A program made the translations under genes and the position numbers. The notes beneath the pieces were generated by a model that worked only from the letters and a program-made list of their open reading frames with translations, did no database searches and was not told the DNA's origin. A stretch of DNA of 64,000 nt from Amaranthus tricolor (Eukaryota; Streptophyta; Magnoliopsida; Caryophyllales; Amaranthaceae), in assembly GCF_026212465.1 (NCBI RefSeq), contig NC_080047.1, positions 40,722,422-40,786,421 of the forward strand, read 5' to 3'. Shown here piece by piece: positions 53,699 to 64,000 of this stretch. The stretch's first letter is position 1. Each line of letters starts with the position of its first letter.

Positions 53699-54613
53699 AA
53701 GTCAAACTTTTTAAAACTCGATAATAATTGTGTGCTCTTTGGTTTCTAGATCATAGTTCGAGTCTATCAGACACTAATAGAAATTTAGGGACGTATTCTA
53801 CTGCTTTTGCAAATTCTCTCAACGATTGCTCGTTCTTTTTTGGATTTCTGCGTTCTTTTTCATCATCCTCTGGTACATTTCTCAGTTTACGGTCTCCTAT
53901 TTACTGTTTTCGTTTATTTCTCTGGCTTCTGATTCTTGTGCGAAGTTGGTTATCATGGCGGATCATATTAACTTCCTGATTTTCTGGTTTTCGTTTTATA
54001 TTATAGTTGTGAACTGGATTCTAGTTTGATCTCTGATTGATTGTCTAATCTATGTCACAAGCTGTTTTGTTTTCTCCCGTTTTCTGGATTAAGAATCAGC
54101 ATTTTGAAAATTAGGGTTTTGTTTCTTATGATTGGTGAATTTCTCTGATTTCTTGTGCTTCGTCATAATTATGTCAACATTGATTTCTGTCATTTTTTTT
54201 CTATTGTTCATTGAGGTACTAATTGATATATTTGTGACTCTAATGGCGATTAATGCTGCTCATTTTGTTTGAGGTTCTAAGGTAGTGTAGTTGATTCTTG
54301 AAAGGAAAGATTTTGGACTTCAACAATGGTGAAAAAGAAGGTGAAAAACAAGAAAAACATAGTAACAATCAATGGACAATTGAAAAACACAAAAGCAAGA
54401 ACACATCAATGGTTTAATGGTGTCTTGAACAACTCCCCTTAAATATATTATATTTTAGAAATACTAGACATAGAATATTTCTTTGTATACGCTGCAAACC
54501 TGTTACTCAACCAGAAGTTGGCTAGAAGGGATCTTAACTTTCAAATTAGTTCAGCAAGAAACATCATTACATGGCTAAGAAGTACTCCAATATTTTTTCA
54601 GTTAGGAAAAGCG
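53699..54613. other. Probable 5' UTR, UTR intron and promoter of the OEP16-3-like gene
   Basis: A strong acceptor, TCCAATATTTTTTCAG, ends at 54600, 13 bp before the start codon, which implies an intron in the 5' UTR. The first UTR exon may lie near 53760-53850 (pyrimidine-rich, CTCTCAACGATTGCTCG), but its donor was not fixed. In-frame codons upstream of the ATG are therefore intronic. Confidence 0.5.
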
Positions 54614-57600
54614 ATGGACTCATTGGACCCTACAGAGCGTAGGTACTTAGAAGATGATGACACCCCCATGATGAAGGTGATTAAGGGTGCAACTAGTGGT
54701 TTAGCAGCTGGAACTATCTTTGGTACTGTTGTGGCAACCTGGTATGATGTGCCTCGTGTTGAGAGAAAGGTCGCATTACCAGGATTGATAAGGACTTTGA
54801 AGATGATGGGAAACTATGGGATGACTTTTGCTGCTATAGGTGGTGTTTACATTGGTGTAGAGCAGTTGATGCAGCATTATAGGATGAAAAGAGACTTTAT
54901 CAATGGTGCAGCTGGTGGCTTCGTTGCTGGGGCTTCTGTTTTGGGCTTCAAAGGTAATTTTATTCTTTATTTCTTCTTTCATACTCACTAGATACCGTGC
55001 CTTGGAAATTTTTTTATGAGATGCAACCTATTTAATTTGAAGATGCTGAGAAACTCGTAGTTTTAGCTGAATGTTGAAGGTAGTTCCTTTTTTTGTTAGG
55101 GGCTGGCAAGATAATTCACATTTGGAACAACTGTAAAACGTTTGACACCTTTTCATATAAGTCATGTGGAAGCTTCTTTCTTTTAGATCCGTACAATATT
55201 CTCTTGTAATACTGTGGTTCTAAAAGCAATGCCTGGATTGTTCCTGTGTTTGTTTGATTTCCGGTCTGAGCTTGTAGCTTGTGGCATGCAAATAAGTGCA
55301 AACTGTGGTTGTGTAGGCTGATATTTGAATGGATGATGCGTGTGATTTTGTTGCTTAAAAGTCAGTAAACTGAAAACCTATCATTTGCCAGTTTGAAATA
55401 AGTGTTCTACAAATCTGATATCAAAATTGTGACAACTATTCTTATTTCCTTCTTCCCATTGTATTTTTAAAATAGGATGATTGAGTCGTTTTCTTTGTCC
55501 TCCTTAATTCCTGTGCATGGCTATTTAACAAACATTGTTTAGAGAGGAAGACAACATCTATAACTATTGTGTGTAACTAAGTCTAGTTTTGGTCTAATCA
55601 CAAAACTTTGGGGGGTGTTTGGCATGTGAAAATGGGAATTGAGAGACTATAGTTGAGACTTGGAATGAGAATTAAGACTTTGAAAATAAATGTCTCGGGT
55701 CCTTATTTGGCAAATGGTAAAATAGATAATAAATTAGATAAAAATTGATTATATTTACAAATTTGTCCTTAATCTCTTTATATTTCTTTACTTTTATTAA
55801 TGGCAAAAATGTCTTTTTATAACTTACCCAAGTTTCAACTCAAATTAGGACCTCCTCCAAACTTTTTTTTTTGTGGGACGTTCCCCTTTCCAAGTCTTAA
55901 CTCATGTCCATGCCCCAAGCTTTATCAATTCCCTTTCCCTTTGAGAAGAATTACAATGGAATTCTGATTTTGAGAGAAAGAACAGAGAAAATAGAGAAGG
56001 AAGAGGAAAGGATCTCTTGTTATTTTACTTTCTGATATATTCTAATAATAATGTTTTACAAATGAAAAAGGGAGTATATATATCAAAATGAGTATATCTC
56101 AAAATGACAAAACTAACCATCTACTATTCTTCATACATCTTCATCTAATATATCATCATCCCCCCTCAAGCTAGGGATTGTAGCTGGATACATGCCTAGC
56201 TTGGACTTCAATTTGTTATGCTGTAATGATCCCAGAGCTTTGGTCATGATATCTGCAAGTTGATCTGCTGAAGGAGTGTATGTCAACTGAATTAATCCTT
56301 CAAGAACTTTCTCACGAGTGAAGTGACAATCAATTTCTATATGTTTGGTACGTTCGTGAAACACAGGATTTTTACCGATGTGAATAGCACTTTGATTATC
56401 ACAATACAAGGTTACTGGTTGTAGATTTGTTACACCCAGTTCTGTAAGTAGTCTAACCAACCAAGTTGTCTCTGAAGATGCTGAAGCCATAGCTCTATAT
56501 TCAGCTTCACTTGAGCTTTTGGAAAGGGTTGATTGCTTCTTAGATTTCCAAGACACTAGAGATTTTCCCAATAACAATACATAACCTGTTACTGATCTTC
56601 TAGTATTGGGGCATGCTGCCCAATCAGAGTCTGAGTATGCTGTTAAAGTCAACTGATCAGTAGCATATAGAAGAATTCCTTGACCCAAGGTATGTGAAAC
56701 ATATCGCAGCACATGATGCAAGGCCTGGACATGATGAACTCTAGGCTGATGCATGAACTGACTCAGAGTCTGTATTGAAAAGGATAAGTCTGGTCTTGTG
56801 TGACCTAAGAAGTTCAACTTTCCCACTATTTTTCTGTAATGTGCTGGATCTGCATACAAGTCTCCATCATCAATCATAAGTTTCACATTTGCAGGGAGTG
56901 GAGTTTTAGCCACCTTTGATACATCCATGTTACAATCAAGAAGCAATTCCCTTGTGAATTTCTTTTGTGTCATCACAATACCATTCTGCAAGTGACTGAT
57001 TTCTATCCCTAAGAAGTAATTCAGTGTTCCCAAGTCCTTGATACTGAACATTGAGTGTAATTGTTTCTTGAACAATAAAATTTCTGCTTCATTTGATCCT
57101 GTTACTATTATATCATCAACATATATAATTGCTACTGTGATATTATCAACAACATCTTTGATGAACAATGAATAATCATTTTTAGATTGTTTATAACCCA
57201 TATGCTGTAGTGCAGAATTTAACTTTGCATACCACTGCCGTGAAGCTTGTTTAAGTCCATACAAAGACTTGGTAAGTTTGCAGACATAGTTGTTTGGATT
57301 GTCAACTCCTTGAGGAACTTTCATATAGACTTCTTCTGTAAGTTCTCCATGTAGAAAAGCATTATTAACGTCTAATTGATACAAATTCCAATTCTTGCTT
57401 GCTGCTAAAGCTAATAAACACCTTACAGTGGCCAATTTAACCACTGGTGAAAAAGTTTCAAGATAATCAATTCCATATTTTTGTGTAAAACCTTGTGCAA
57501 CCAGCCTTGCTTTTAATCTTTCAATACTTCCATCTGCATTAAGCTTCACCTTATAAACCCATTTTGGTAAAGGCACCAGCTCCCATGTATCATTGGCAGC

Positions 57601-60600
57601 CAGAGCATCTAACTCTTTGTTCATGGCTGCTATCCACCTTGTATCTTGGGAGGCTTCTAAGTAGCTAGAGGGTTCTGAGATTTCTGACATGTTGTTTATT
57701 AGTACTTTCATTGGGGAAGGAAGGGTATCAAATTGTACTATGTTACAACAATGATCATTCAAAAAATCTATTGTACACACATACTTATCTAAGTATGCAG
57801 GCCTTTTCTTTAGCCTATCTGATTGTCTAAGTGAAGGAACAATGTTAGGTATATTTTGTTGAGCTGAAGTGTTTGAGGGTTTGGAGGAATTAGGTGCTGT
57901 TGAATCATGTTCTGTAATCAGGTTATCAGGAGAAATTTGGAATGGTTCAGGTATTGGATAGTTCATATCTAGATCTAAATGTGTGTTTATGGGAAGAAAA
58001 ATGGGATATTTTGTGTTGTTGTTCTGTGTTTCATAGTGAAAAGGTAAATGCTTCTCATAAAAGATTACATCTCTGGAAATAACCATTCTTTTTGTCTCTA
58101 AATCATACACCTTAAAGGCTTTCTGGTTTGGTGGATACCCTAATAGAACACAAGGCGAAGCCCTCTCATCAAATTTTGTTCTATCAGTCTTCAAAGCTGA
58201 TATATAACACAAGCAACCAAACACTTTCAAATGAGTCAGATCTGGTTTCTTTCCATTTAACAATTCGTATGGAGAAGCAAAATTTACTGAACTCAATGGC
58301 ATTCTGTTGATAATATGAGTAGCAGTTAGCAAACATTCACCCCAAAATCTTAATAGGAACTCTAGACTGAAAGTACAATGCTCATGCAGTCTCCAACAAA
58401 TGTCTGTGCTTCCTTTCCACAATTCCATTTTGCTGTGGAGTATTAGGGCAAGATTTCTGATGCTTGATCCCATATTTTCTGTAATCAAGTAGAATATCCC
58501 CTTCACATAGTTCTTTGGCATTATCACTCCTTATGCATAGCACTAAACTGCTGTATTGAGTCTTAATGAAAACAAGAAAATCAGAAATAATATTCACAAC
58601 ATCAGTTTTGTTCCTCATAAGAAATGTCCATGTATTTCTTGAAAAATCATCTACAATGGTAAGAAAATAACTAAAAGCATCATGAGTCTTATTCTTATAT
58701 GGACCCCATGTATCTATATGAAGTAATTCAAAACATTTCTCAGCTTTAGACAACCTTACAGGAAATGGTTTTCTCGTTTGCCTAGCCTTATGACACACTT
58801 GACAAATCACTTGACTTCCTACTTTACTGTCAAAAACAGAATTAACTAGATGCAACTTATTGAAAGGCATATGTCCCATTCTAAGGTGCCAAAGCTTTGC
58901 ATCTTCAGCAATTTTACCAACCTTAGCTGCATCTGCAATGGCAATCTCTTGAGTCTCTATCTTCCCTGACTTTACCAAAGTTCTATCATCAACAGCATAT
59001 AACCCAGATACCAATTTACCAAGCACCACTGACTGACTCAAAGTTGGCCCCTGAATTATGCATTTATCATGAGTAAAAACTATCTCACATTTTAAATCTT
59101 TGCATAATCTATTAGTAGAAATCAAATTGAACTTCAACCCAGGCACATGTAAAACATTCTGCAATTCTATACCATTATCAAAAAGCACATTTCCAATGTG
59201 TTCAACTGTCACTTGCTTACCATCAACAATTGTAATTGTGTCTGGACTTTTATTGAATACTTTATAATTCTTGAACAAATCTAGACTTGAACAAATATGG
59301 TCTGTAGCACCACTATCAACAATCCATTTTTGACTTGAACAAGTTAAGAGACATGTACCTGCCACATATGCTTGAGACTTATCTGATTCCTGAGTCTGTA
59401 GAGCCTTAAGAATACTGCTGAATTGATCTAAGGAGATATGAGTAATATGTTCTGCTATTTCCTCATTTCTTTCTTCCATTTGAGCTACTGCTGTCATCTT
59501 TTTGATTTTTCCTTTAGCTAAAGTTGAAGGATACCCATGGATCTTAAAACATTTTTCAATTGTATGTCCAGGAATTTTACAATGTTCACAGTAAGGTCTC
59601 TTCCCTGCTATCACCAATCTGTATCCATTAGGTGACTGAAAAGTCATCCTAGAACCTTGAAAACGATTCTTGTAGTTCCTTTTATAATCTGCAGCAAATA
59701 CCATAGCTCTATTGCTTGATTCTTCATCAATTAAGCTTGCTTGCCTCTGTCTTTCTTCTTGTATGAGAAGTTTATATGCCATTGAAATGGTTGGCAAGGG
59801 CTGCATCATCAAGATATTAGTTCTTACAGCAGTAAATTTATTATCCAGCTTCATAAGTAGTTGTACCAGCCTTTCTTCTTGCTGTTGTTTCATGAAGGTT
59901 TGATTACAAGTACATCCAGCACTTGTACAAGAAGGCAATGGGTTTATTTGATTGATTTGATCCCAAATAGCTTTTATCTGAGTGAAGAATTCAGTAATTG
60001 AAGTTTTTTGGCCTTGTTTCAAATCTGTTAAAGATTGCTGTAAAGTGTATAATTGGGGTCCAGAAGTCTGAGAAAACCTCTCCTCAAGATCCTTCCAAAT
60101 TTCTTGAGAAGAAGTTAGAAACAAAACACTCCTAGCAATCGAACTTTCCAAGGATCTCAAGATGTAAGAAATGATTATAGCATCACATCTTTTCCATGCA
60201 CTACAATTTGGATCATCTTCACTTGGTTTTGGCAAGCTTCCATCAACAAACCCTAATTTATTTTTCGTCGCGAGTGCAATTACCATACTTCTCTTCCATT
60301 CTCCATAACCTTCGCCAGAAAACTTCTCAGAAACAATAGATAAGGCCGTATTCTCAGATGGATTGATATAATAAGGCGAATTTGGATCAGAAGTAACTGC
60401 AATTGACAAATTTGTCGTCATTTTTCAGGCAGAAGAGAAAGAAGAGATTTCTTGTGGAAATATTCAGAAATTTGAAGCTACAAAGACGGATTTCACTGTA
60501 ATAATCGAAAGATTTGATCTTTGAACTCCCGCTCTGATACCATGAGAAGAATTACAATGGAATTTTGATTTTGAGAGAAAGAACAGAGAAAATAGAGAAG

Positions 60601-61614
60601 GAAGAGGAAAGGATCTCTTGTTATTTTACTTTCTGATATATTCTAATAATAATGTTTTACAAATGAAAAAGGGAGTATATATATCAAAATGAGTATATCT
60701 CAAAATGACAAAACTAACCATCTACTATTCTTCATACATCTTCATCTAATATATCATCACCCTTCAATCAAACACCCCCAAAATCTCAATCCCCAATCAC
60801 AGTTCCCTCTTGCCAAACACTCCCTTAGGATTAGGACTATCATTTAATAACTCTAATGGATGGCAGCAGTTCTCTTATTACAAAGATTTAGCATTGGCAA
60901 GTCTCAAACTACCACATCAAGGTTCTTTAGGTCACATATGTGCTCTCTTTGAGCCATACCGATGAGGGGCCTATGCAATATTGAGGATGAAATGGACTTT
61001 GTTTATACATCTTGCTCGGTAGCTCTAAATCCTTAACCATCTAATGCATCTTTTTTTTAAGTGCATCATGTGCTTTTTGGGAGAAATGATGCACTTAAAA
61101 GCAAAAAGAGCAATTATACAAAATGTCGTAAACACTTGTCTTTCATTTAAATCCTTTTTCTTTATACCACGATGATATGTTTATGAGGACTCAATAAAAT
61201 AATTCCCGTGATTCAGTAAATGAGAAAACCTTCAAAAGATGTTGTAAGCACATTGAGAGCTGTTTATCCCATTGTTATCTCTCAAGGATTGTTGTCTTTG
61301 ATTTCTTCTTCACTCTTCACTGTGTTCTAATCGTTGTTCCACTATATGAGGACAAAGTTAGCTCTTACAAGTTAGTCCTGATATTTATGTCACTTGATTG
61401 CTAGTTTTGATTGTTTGTTTTCACATTATCTGTTTCTAGTTTTGACTGTATCATCTGTTGTTCAGGAAGGAGCATTTCAACTGCGATCTCTGCAGGAGCA
61501 GCACTGGCTGTCACTTCATCTCTAATTGATGCTGGAGGTCAGACAACAAGAATTGACAACGGCAAGGAGTACTACCCTTGCACTGTCAAGAAAAGGCCAG
61601 CACCCACAGAATAA
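54614..61614 (+). CDS. OEP16-3/B14.7-type Tim17/22/23-family membrane protein
   Basis: Two coding exons, 54614-54953 and 61466-61614, joined in phase across a 6.5-kb intron, give 162 residues; Arabidopsis OEP16-3 is about 159. The start MDSLDPTERRYLEDDDTP follows a 5' UTR intron acceptor. Family blocks: IKGATSGLAAGTIFGTVVAT, YDVPRVERKVALPGLIRTLK, GMTFAAIGGVYIGVEQLMQH and, in exon 2, RSISTAISAGAALAVTSSLI and DAGGQTTRIDNGKEYYP. Glycine-rich hydrophobic segments form the four membrane helices typical of Tim17/Tim22/Tim23 proteins. In Arabidopsis this member is mitochondrial and is reported as the B14.7 subunit of complex I; that role is inferred here from similarity. No lesion is seen. The intron carries a MITE with an antisense copia element. 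Confidence 0.92.
55942..56158 (-). repeat. 3' LTR of the intronic copia element
   Basis: 217 bp. The polypurine tract adjoins on the minus strand at 56159-56171. The very end of the polyprotein frame (to 56131) overlaps this LTR by 28 bp. Confidence 0.93.
56131..58380 (-). pseudogene. Integrase C-terminus, RT and RNase H of the intronic copia element
   Basis: The open frame starts at 58527, but its first part is out of phase; meaningful pol resumes near 58360 (FWGECLLTATHIINRMPLSS). The integrase tail (VFGCLCYISALKTDRTKFDE) is followed by RT (KARLVAQGFTQKYGIDYLET, NAFLHGELTEEVYMKVPQG, catalytic YVDDIIVTGS) and RNase H (YSDSDWAACPNTRRSVTGY, YCDNQSAIHIGKN). At the RT start, LVPLPK joins directly to WVYKVKLNADG; relatives have several more residues here, so a short in-frame deletion is likely. 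RT motifs otherwise look intact. Confidence 0.85.
58382..60421 (-). pseudogene. gag, protease and integrase N-half of the intronic copia element
   Basis: The frame starts MTTNLSIAVTSDPNSPYYIN and runs 679 codons. Gag has the copia-type SEKFSGEGYGEWKRSMVIAL and KNKLGFVDGSLPKP. The CCHC knuckle CEHCKIPGHTIEKC and protease WIVDSGATDHIC follow. The integrase has the HLRMGHMPFNKL...CQVCHKA zinc finger, then a core with LLHIDTWGPYKN, IRSDNAKEL and QQNGIVERKHRHLLE (D, D, E present). It ends at a TGA (58382-58384), and a one-base frame change follows within about 40 bp. The stop probably replaces an arginine codon. Without these two lesions gag-pol would be one polyprotein. Confidence 0.87.
60543..60759 (-). 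repeat. 5' LTR of the intronic copia element
   Basis: 217 bp, nearly identical to the other LTR. The primer-binding site adjoins on the minus strand at about 60531-60542. The flanking CCCTT at 60760-60764 is the target duplication. Confidence 0.93.
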
Positions 61615-63255
61615 TCTATCTTCACACTATCATTTCTGAGGCCATATTTCATTTTACTCCTATGAAAGATGTATTTTCCTTTGTGATATCTTTTCGCCTC
61701 AGTCGTTTCCCCCCTTCAAAACTCATCGACTGATATTAGAGTGAAGTGTCGGAATAAATATGTACTGAAATTTTCGCAAGTTGATTATTTTTCTGTTTTA
61801 AAAGGAGGGTAAAGAGGATGGCAGCGATACAGGGGAACTGTTGTTGTGACGTAATTGGCTCACTCTACTAATTTGTTTTACCATGATTGTAACGATGGAA
61901 GGCGTTTTGTTGTGTACAAAATAGCGTGATTGCTTATCTATAATCTAGTCAGTGGGCTCAGGGCAATCATTTCCTTACTACGAGGTTTATGACTTCAAAC
62001 TTTTTTAGTATTTTTTGCTTTGTAACTTTGGATTAATGATCGATATTTCGAGAATCGAGAGTTTCCTCTTGCAACCACTGCACCCAAGCAATTGTTGCTA
62101 AATATTCTACTTGAAATGTCGGATGAATGCAAACTTAACTTTTTCTCATATTGACTTTTAATATTATGTTAAGAAATTAACTAAATTAAATTAAAAGGTT
62201 AGCCTAATAATTATAGTTCTAAAATATGTTACATTGTAATATACTATCATTTTTGTTGGTATGCAGCTCTTGTTATGTTGATAAAGTATAGAATCTTCGT
62301 CCCTTACACTGTCTTAGTATGACAAGCACACTCACTTCATGAGATGAGCAAGTTAGAACCTCCAATTTTAAGAAGAATTTAATGTACATATTTTTGATAC
62401 TTCTTTGATAATAATGGTGTCTCCTAGAAAATCAAAATATTATTATGAAGTATTTTTAAAAATTACTTACTTTTTTTTAACAATTTTTCATTAACTTTAA
62501 CCAAGTATTGAAAATACAAAATTGTGAATTTTTTTTATAAAGCTATACACATAATTCCAAACAATTTGGTAGATATTCTTTCTTAAAAGTGTAAACTTAC
62601 ATATCTTGTGTATTTTTATTTCATTTGAGTGTACACCATAAAATTTAAATATGTGAGAGCTTTTAGAATTATATAGTGCAAACTCAAATGAACAGAAGGA
62701 ATACCATACAAGATACAACATACATTTGGATAGACAATATAAATTTTATAAATCTCATGCCGATAATATAAATTTTGTAAATCATGCCGATAAGCAAAGT
62801 CATTCACTTAAATCTAAACTTTGTATATGAGTCTTTGTGTACATATTCTTTTTGGTTATTAATAAAATGTGAATTACCATACAAAAGCATTTGTCATTAG
62901 TGTACAATTTGATTGAAAGTTGGCTCATGGCAGTCGTCATTTGATCTCTAATTTGGTCACAACACGCTTTTGACCCTACTTTTTTCACTAATTCTCTATT
63001 GAGGCGGTGAGACGATTTTAATTGAAATTTTTTTTTAAAGTTTCTATGCAACCATTATACTTTGTCTGTTCCAAAAAGTTAACCTCGTTTTCCTTTTTTT
63101 AAATCTAATTGAATTTGATTAATTTCTATTCCGGCTATGAGCAACGCAGTTATATTAACATTTTATATATAACCCTTGAGCAGTATATTCATTATATTGG
63201 GTTCAACTTTTATGTAGATGTCAATACTCAATAGGAATGATTGGGAGATCTAGAA
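61615..63255. other. 3' flank of the OEP16-3-like gene and intergenic DNA
   Basis: The 3' UTR probably ends within about 300 bp. AT-rich sequence follows. Near 62500-62700 AGTGTAAACTTACATATCTT and AGTGCAAACTCAAATGAACAG resemble a decayed Stowaway-type repeat. No gene is seen. Confidence 0.4.
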
Positions 63256-63880
63256 ATGGGAATCTGTAGAGTATGTTTTCTTCATATTTTTCTTTCTTTG
63301 TACTTTGTTCCCATTACAATCTGTTAGCCAAATTTCCTATATGATCAGTGCTCAAACACAAATGGTAACTACACCAACAGCAGCAAATACAAGACCAATC
63401 TGAATACTCTCCTCGGCTCCATTTCATCCGAAACACAAACTGATTCCGGCTTCTATAACATCTCCATTGGCCATGATCCAAACATAGTCAATGGGATTGC
63501 ATTACGCAGAGGCGATGTGCCCGAACAAGATTGCCATAAATGCCTGAATGACTACAACTATGCTTCCTCAAGTCTGCCCTACACAAAAAGAGGCTGTTGG
63601 GGGGTACAAAATTGTGTACTACGGTACTCAAATAACACCATTTGAGTGAACCAACGGTGGAAAATACCATCAGCAACTTCACAAAAAATAAAAGTGCACA
63701 TGCTTTAATATGTCATCTTAATAATAATTGAAACCAAATAATCATAAATCTTTGAAACTATCGAAATAAAGGAAAAAGATTTCTGTGCTAATCACAGTCC
63801 CTACAGTTGCATCAATATTACTTATGGCTGGCTTCTGCTTCTTGTGTAGGAGAAAAAAGATTGGGTTGAAAATTGAATGT
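63256..63880 (+). pseudogene. Cysteine-rich receptor-like kinase (DUF26) fragment, broken
   Basis: From an ATG at 63256 the frame reads a signal-peptide-like MGICRVCFLHIFLSLYFVPI, hits a TAG at 63325-63327, then continues in the same frame as a DUF26/Gnk2 domain: PNFLYDQCSNTNGNYTNSSK, LLGSISSETQTDSGFYNISI, CHKCLNDYNYASS, CVLRYSNNTI, ending at a TGA (63643-63645). At 63785 another frame gives a membrane segment, VLITVPTVASILLMAGFCFL, followed by CRRKK and a donor-like GTAAGC at 63879. CRKs normally have two DUF26 domains, a membrane helix and a cytosolic kinase. Here the second DUF26 is missing and two stops lie in the first exon. The kinase part, if any, is beyond the window. CRKs act in defence and oxidative signalling. 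Confidence 0.8.
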
Positions 63881-64000
63881 AAGCAAAAACTGGAAAGATT
63901 GTATTTTGTACCTATTCATTTTACAACAAGAAAGACAATAGTTTTGATTTACTCTTGAATAATACATTTTCGCATGCACCTTTAATCGTAGCTGCTTCTT

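Larger units (their letters stand above)
55942..60759 (-). mobile_element. Ty1/copia retrotransposon with 217-bp LTRs
   Basis: LTRs lie at 55942-56158 and 60543-60759, starting (plus strand) TGAGAAGAATTAC and ending TATATCATCA. I saw one difference between them (near 55962). The target duplication CCCTT is at 55937-55941 and 60760-60764. On the minus strand a tRNA-iMet primer-binding site (TGGTATCAGAGC) follows the 5' LTR and a polypurine tract (GCTTGAGGGGGGA) precedes the 3' LTR. The polyprotein is split by a stop and a frameshift in integrase. It lies antisense to the host gene within its intron. LTR similarity suggests a recent insertion. Confidence 0.95.
55611..60832. mobile_element. MITE split by a copia element, in the OEP16-3-like intron
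   Basis: The left end GGGGGTGTTTGGCATGTGAA (55611) and the inverse of the right end (GGGAGTGTTTGGCAAGAGGG) are inverted repeats over about 14 bp. The copia element at 55942-60759, with its CCCTT duplication, interrupts it, leaving about 331 bp on the left and 68 bp on the right. A second GGGGGTGTTTGATTG-like end lies just inside the right part, near 60770. Without the insertion the element would be about 400 bp. Confidence 0.65.

Noticed and set aside
1..64000. CRISPR arrays, operons, rRNA or tRNA genes
   Set aside because: None seen. The tRNA-like motifs are only 12-base retrotransposon primer-binding sites, and the tandem repeats lack a regular spacer pattern.

Overview
This is a stretch of plant nuclear genome, almost certainly from a eudicot. 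The genes have several introns with GT...AG borders. One is a miR156-targeted SBP-box gene, and the rest of the DNA is AT-rich and packed with Ty3/gypsy and Ty1/copia elements, MITEs and long (AT)n runs. Recurrent GAGACNNTCTC-type repeats would fit Caryophyllales, but that placement is only a guess.

Host genes recognised, left to right: a broken AT-hook (RGRPQKP) single-exon gene (2763-3174); a PR-1/CAP secreted protein with a Tyr/Pro-rich linker and a C-terminal CAPE-type peptide (12897-13604, minus); the cohesin acetyltransferase CTF7/ECO1 in six exons with a perfect E2F-type site upstream (19132-23608, plus); an SBP-box (SPL) transcription factor in four exons with a perfect miR156 site (30447-36310, plus); a GPATCH11-like G-patch protein whose last two exons lie 3 kb from its first (37386-41319, minus); an OEP16-3/B14.7-type Tim17/22/23-family protein split by a 6.5-kb intron (54614-61614, plus); and a broken cysteine-rich receptor-like kinase (DUF26) fragment at the right edge (63256-63880, plus).

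Mobile DNA fills most of the remainder. At 4585-11415 is a decayed Ty3/gypsy element with 957-bp LTRs, a 5-bp target duplication (ATAAC) and a 405-bp solo LTR nested in its 5' LTR. Its last reading frame runs about 400 bp into the 3' LTR. At 16680-18200 is the N-terminal part and C-terminal tail of a Mutator-like transposase. At 27682-29359 is a decayed mariner-like (DD39D) transposase. At 42426-52361 is a tandem Tnt1-like copia array, LTR-internal-LTR-internal-LTR, with two apparently identical intact polyproteins and a single AGTAT target duplication around the whole array. At 55942-60759 is a second copia element with 217-bp LTRs, inserted into a MITE that itself sits in the OEP16-3 intron. 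Small MITEs are common. Two hAT-type ones have clear 8-bp target duplications, and one Stowaway-type MITE is nested inside another MITE.

The host genes do not form a pathway. CTF7 (S-phase cohesion), SPL (phase change), GPATCH11 (probable splicing factor), OEP16-3 (mitochondrial membrane) and PR-1 (defence) are independent neighbours. No clearly new biological system was found. The most informative structures are the three-LTR copia array, the coding overlap with the gypsy 3' LTR, and gene models that only emerge once exons are joined across transposon-filled introns.
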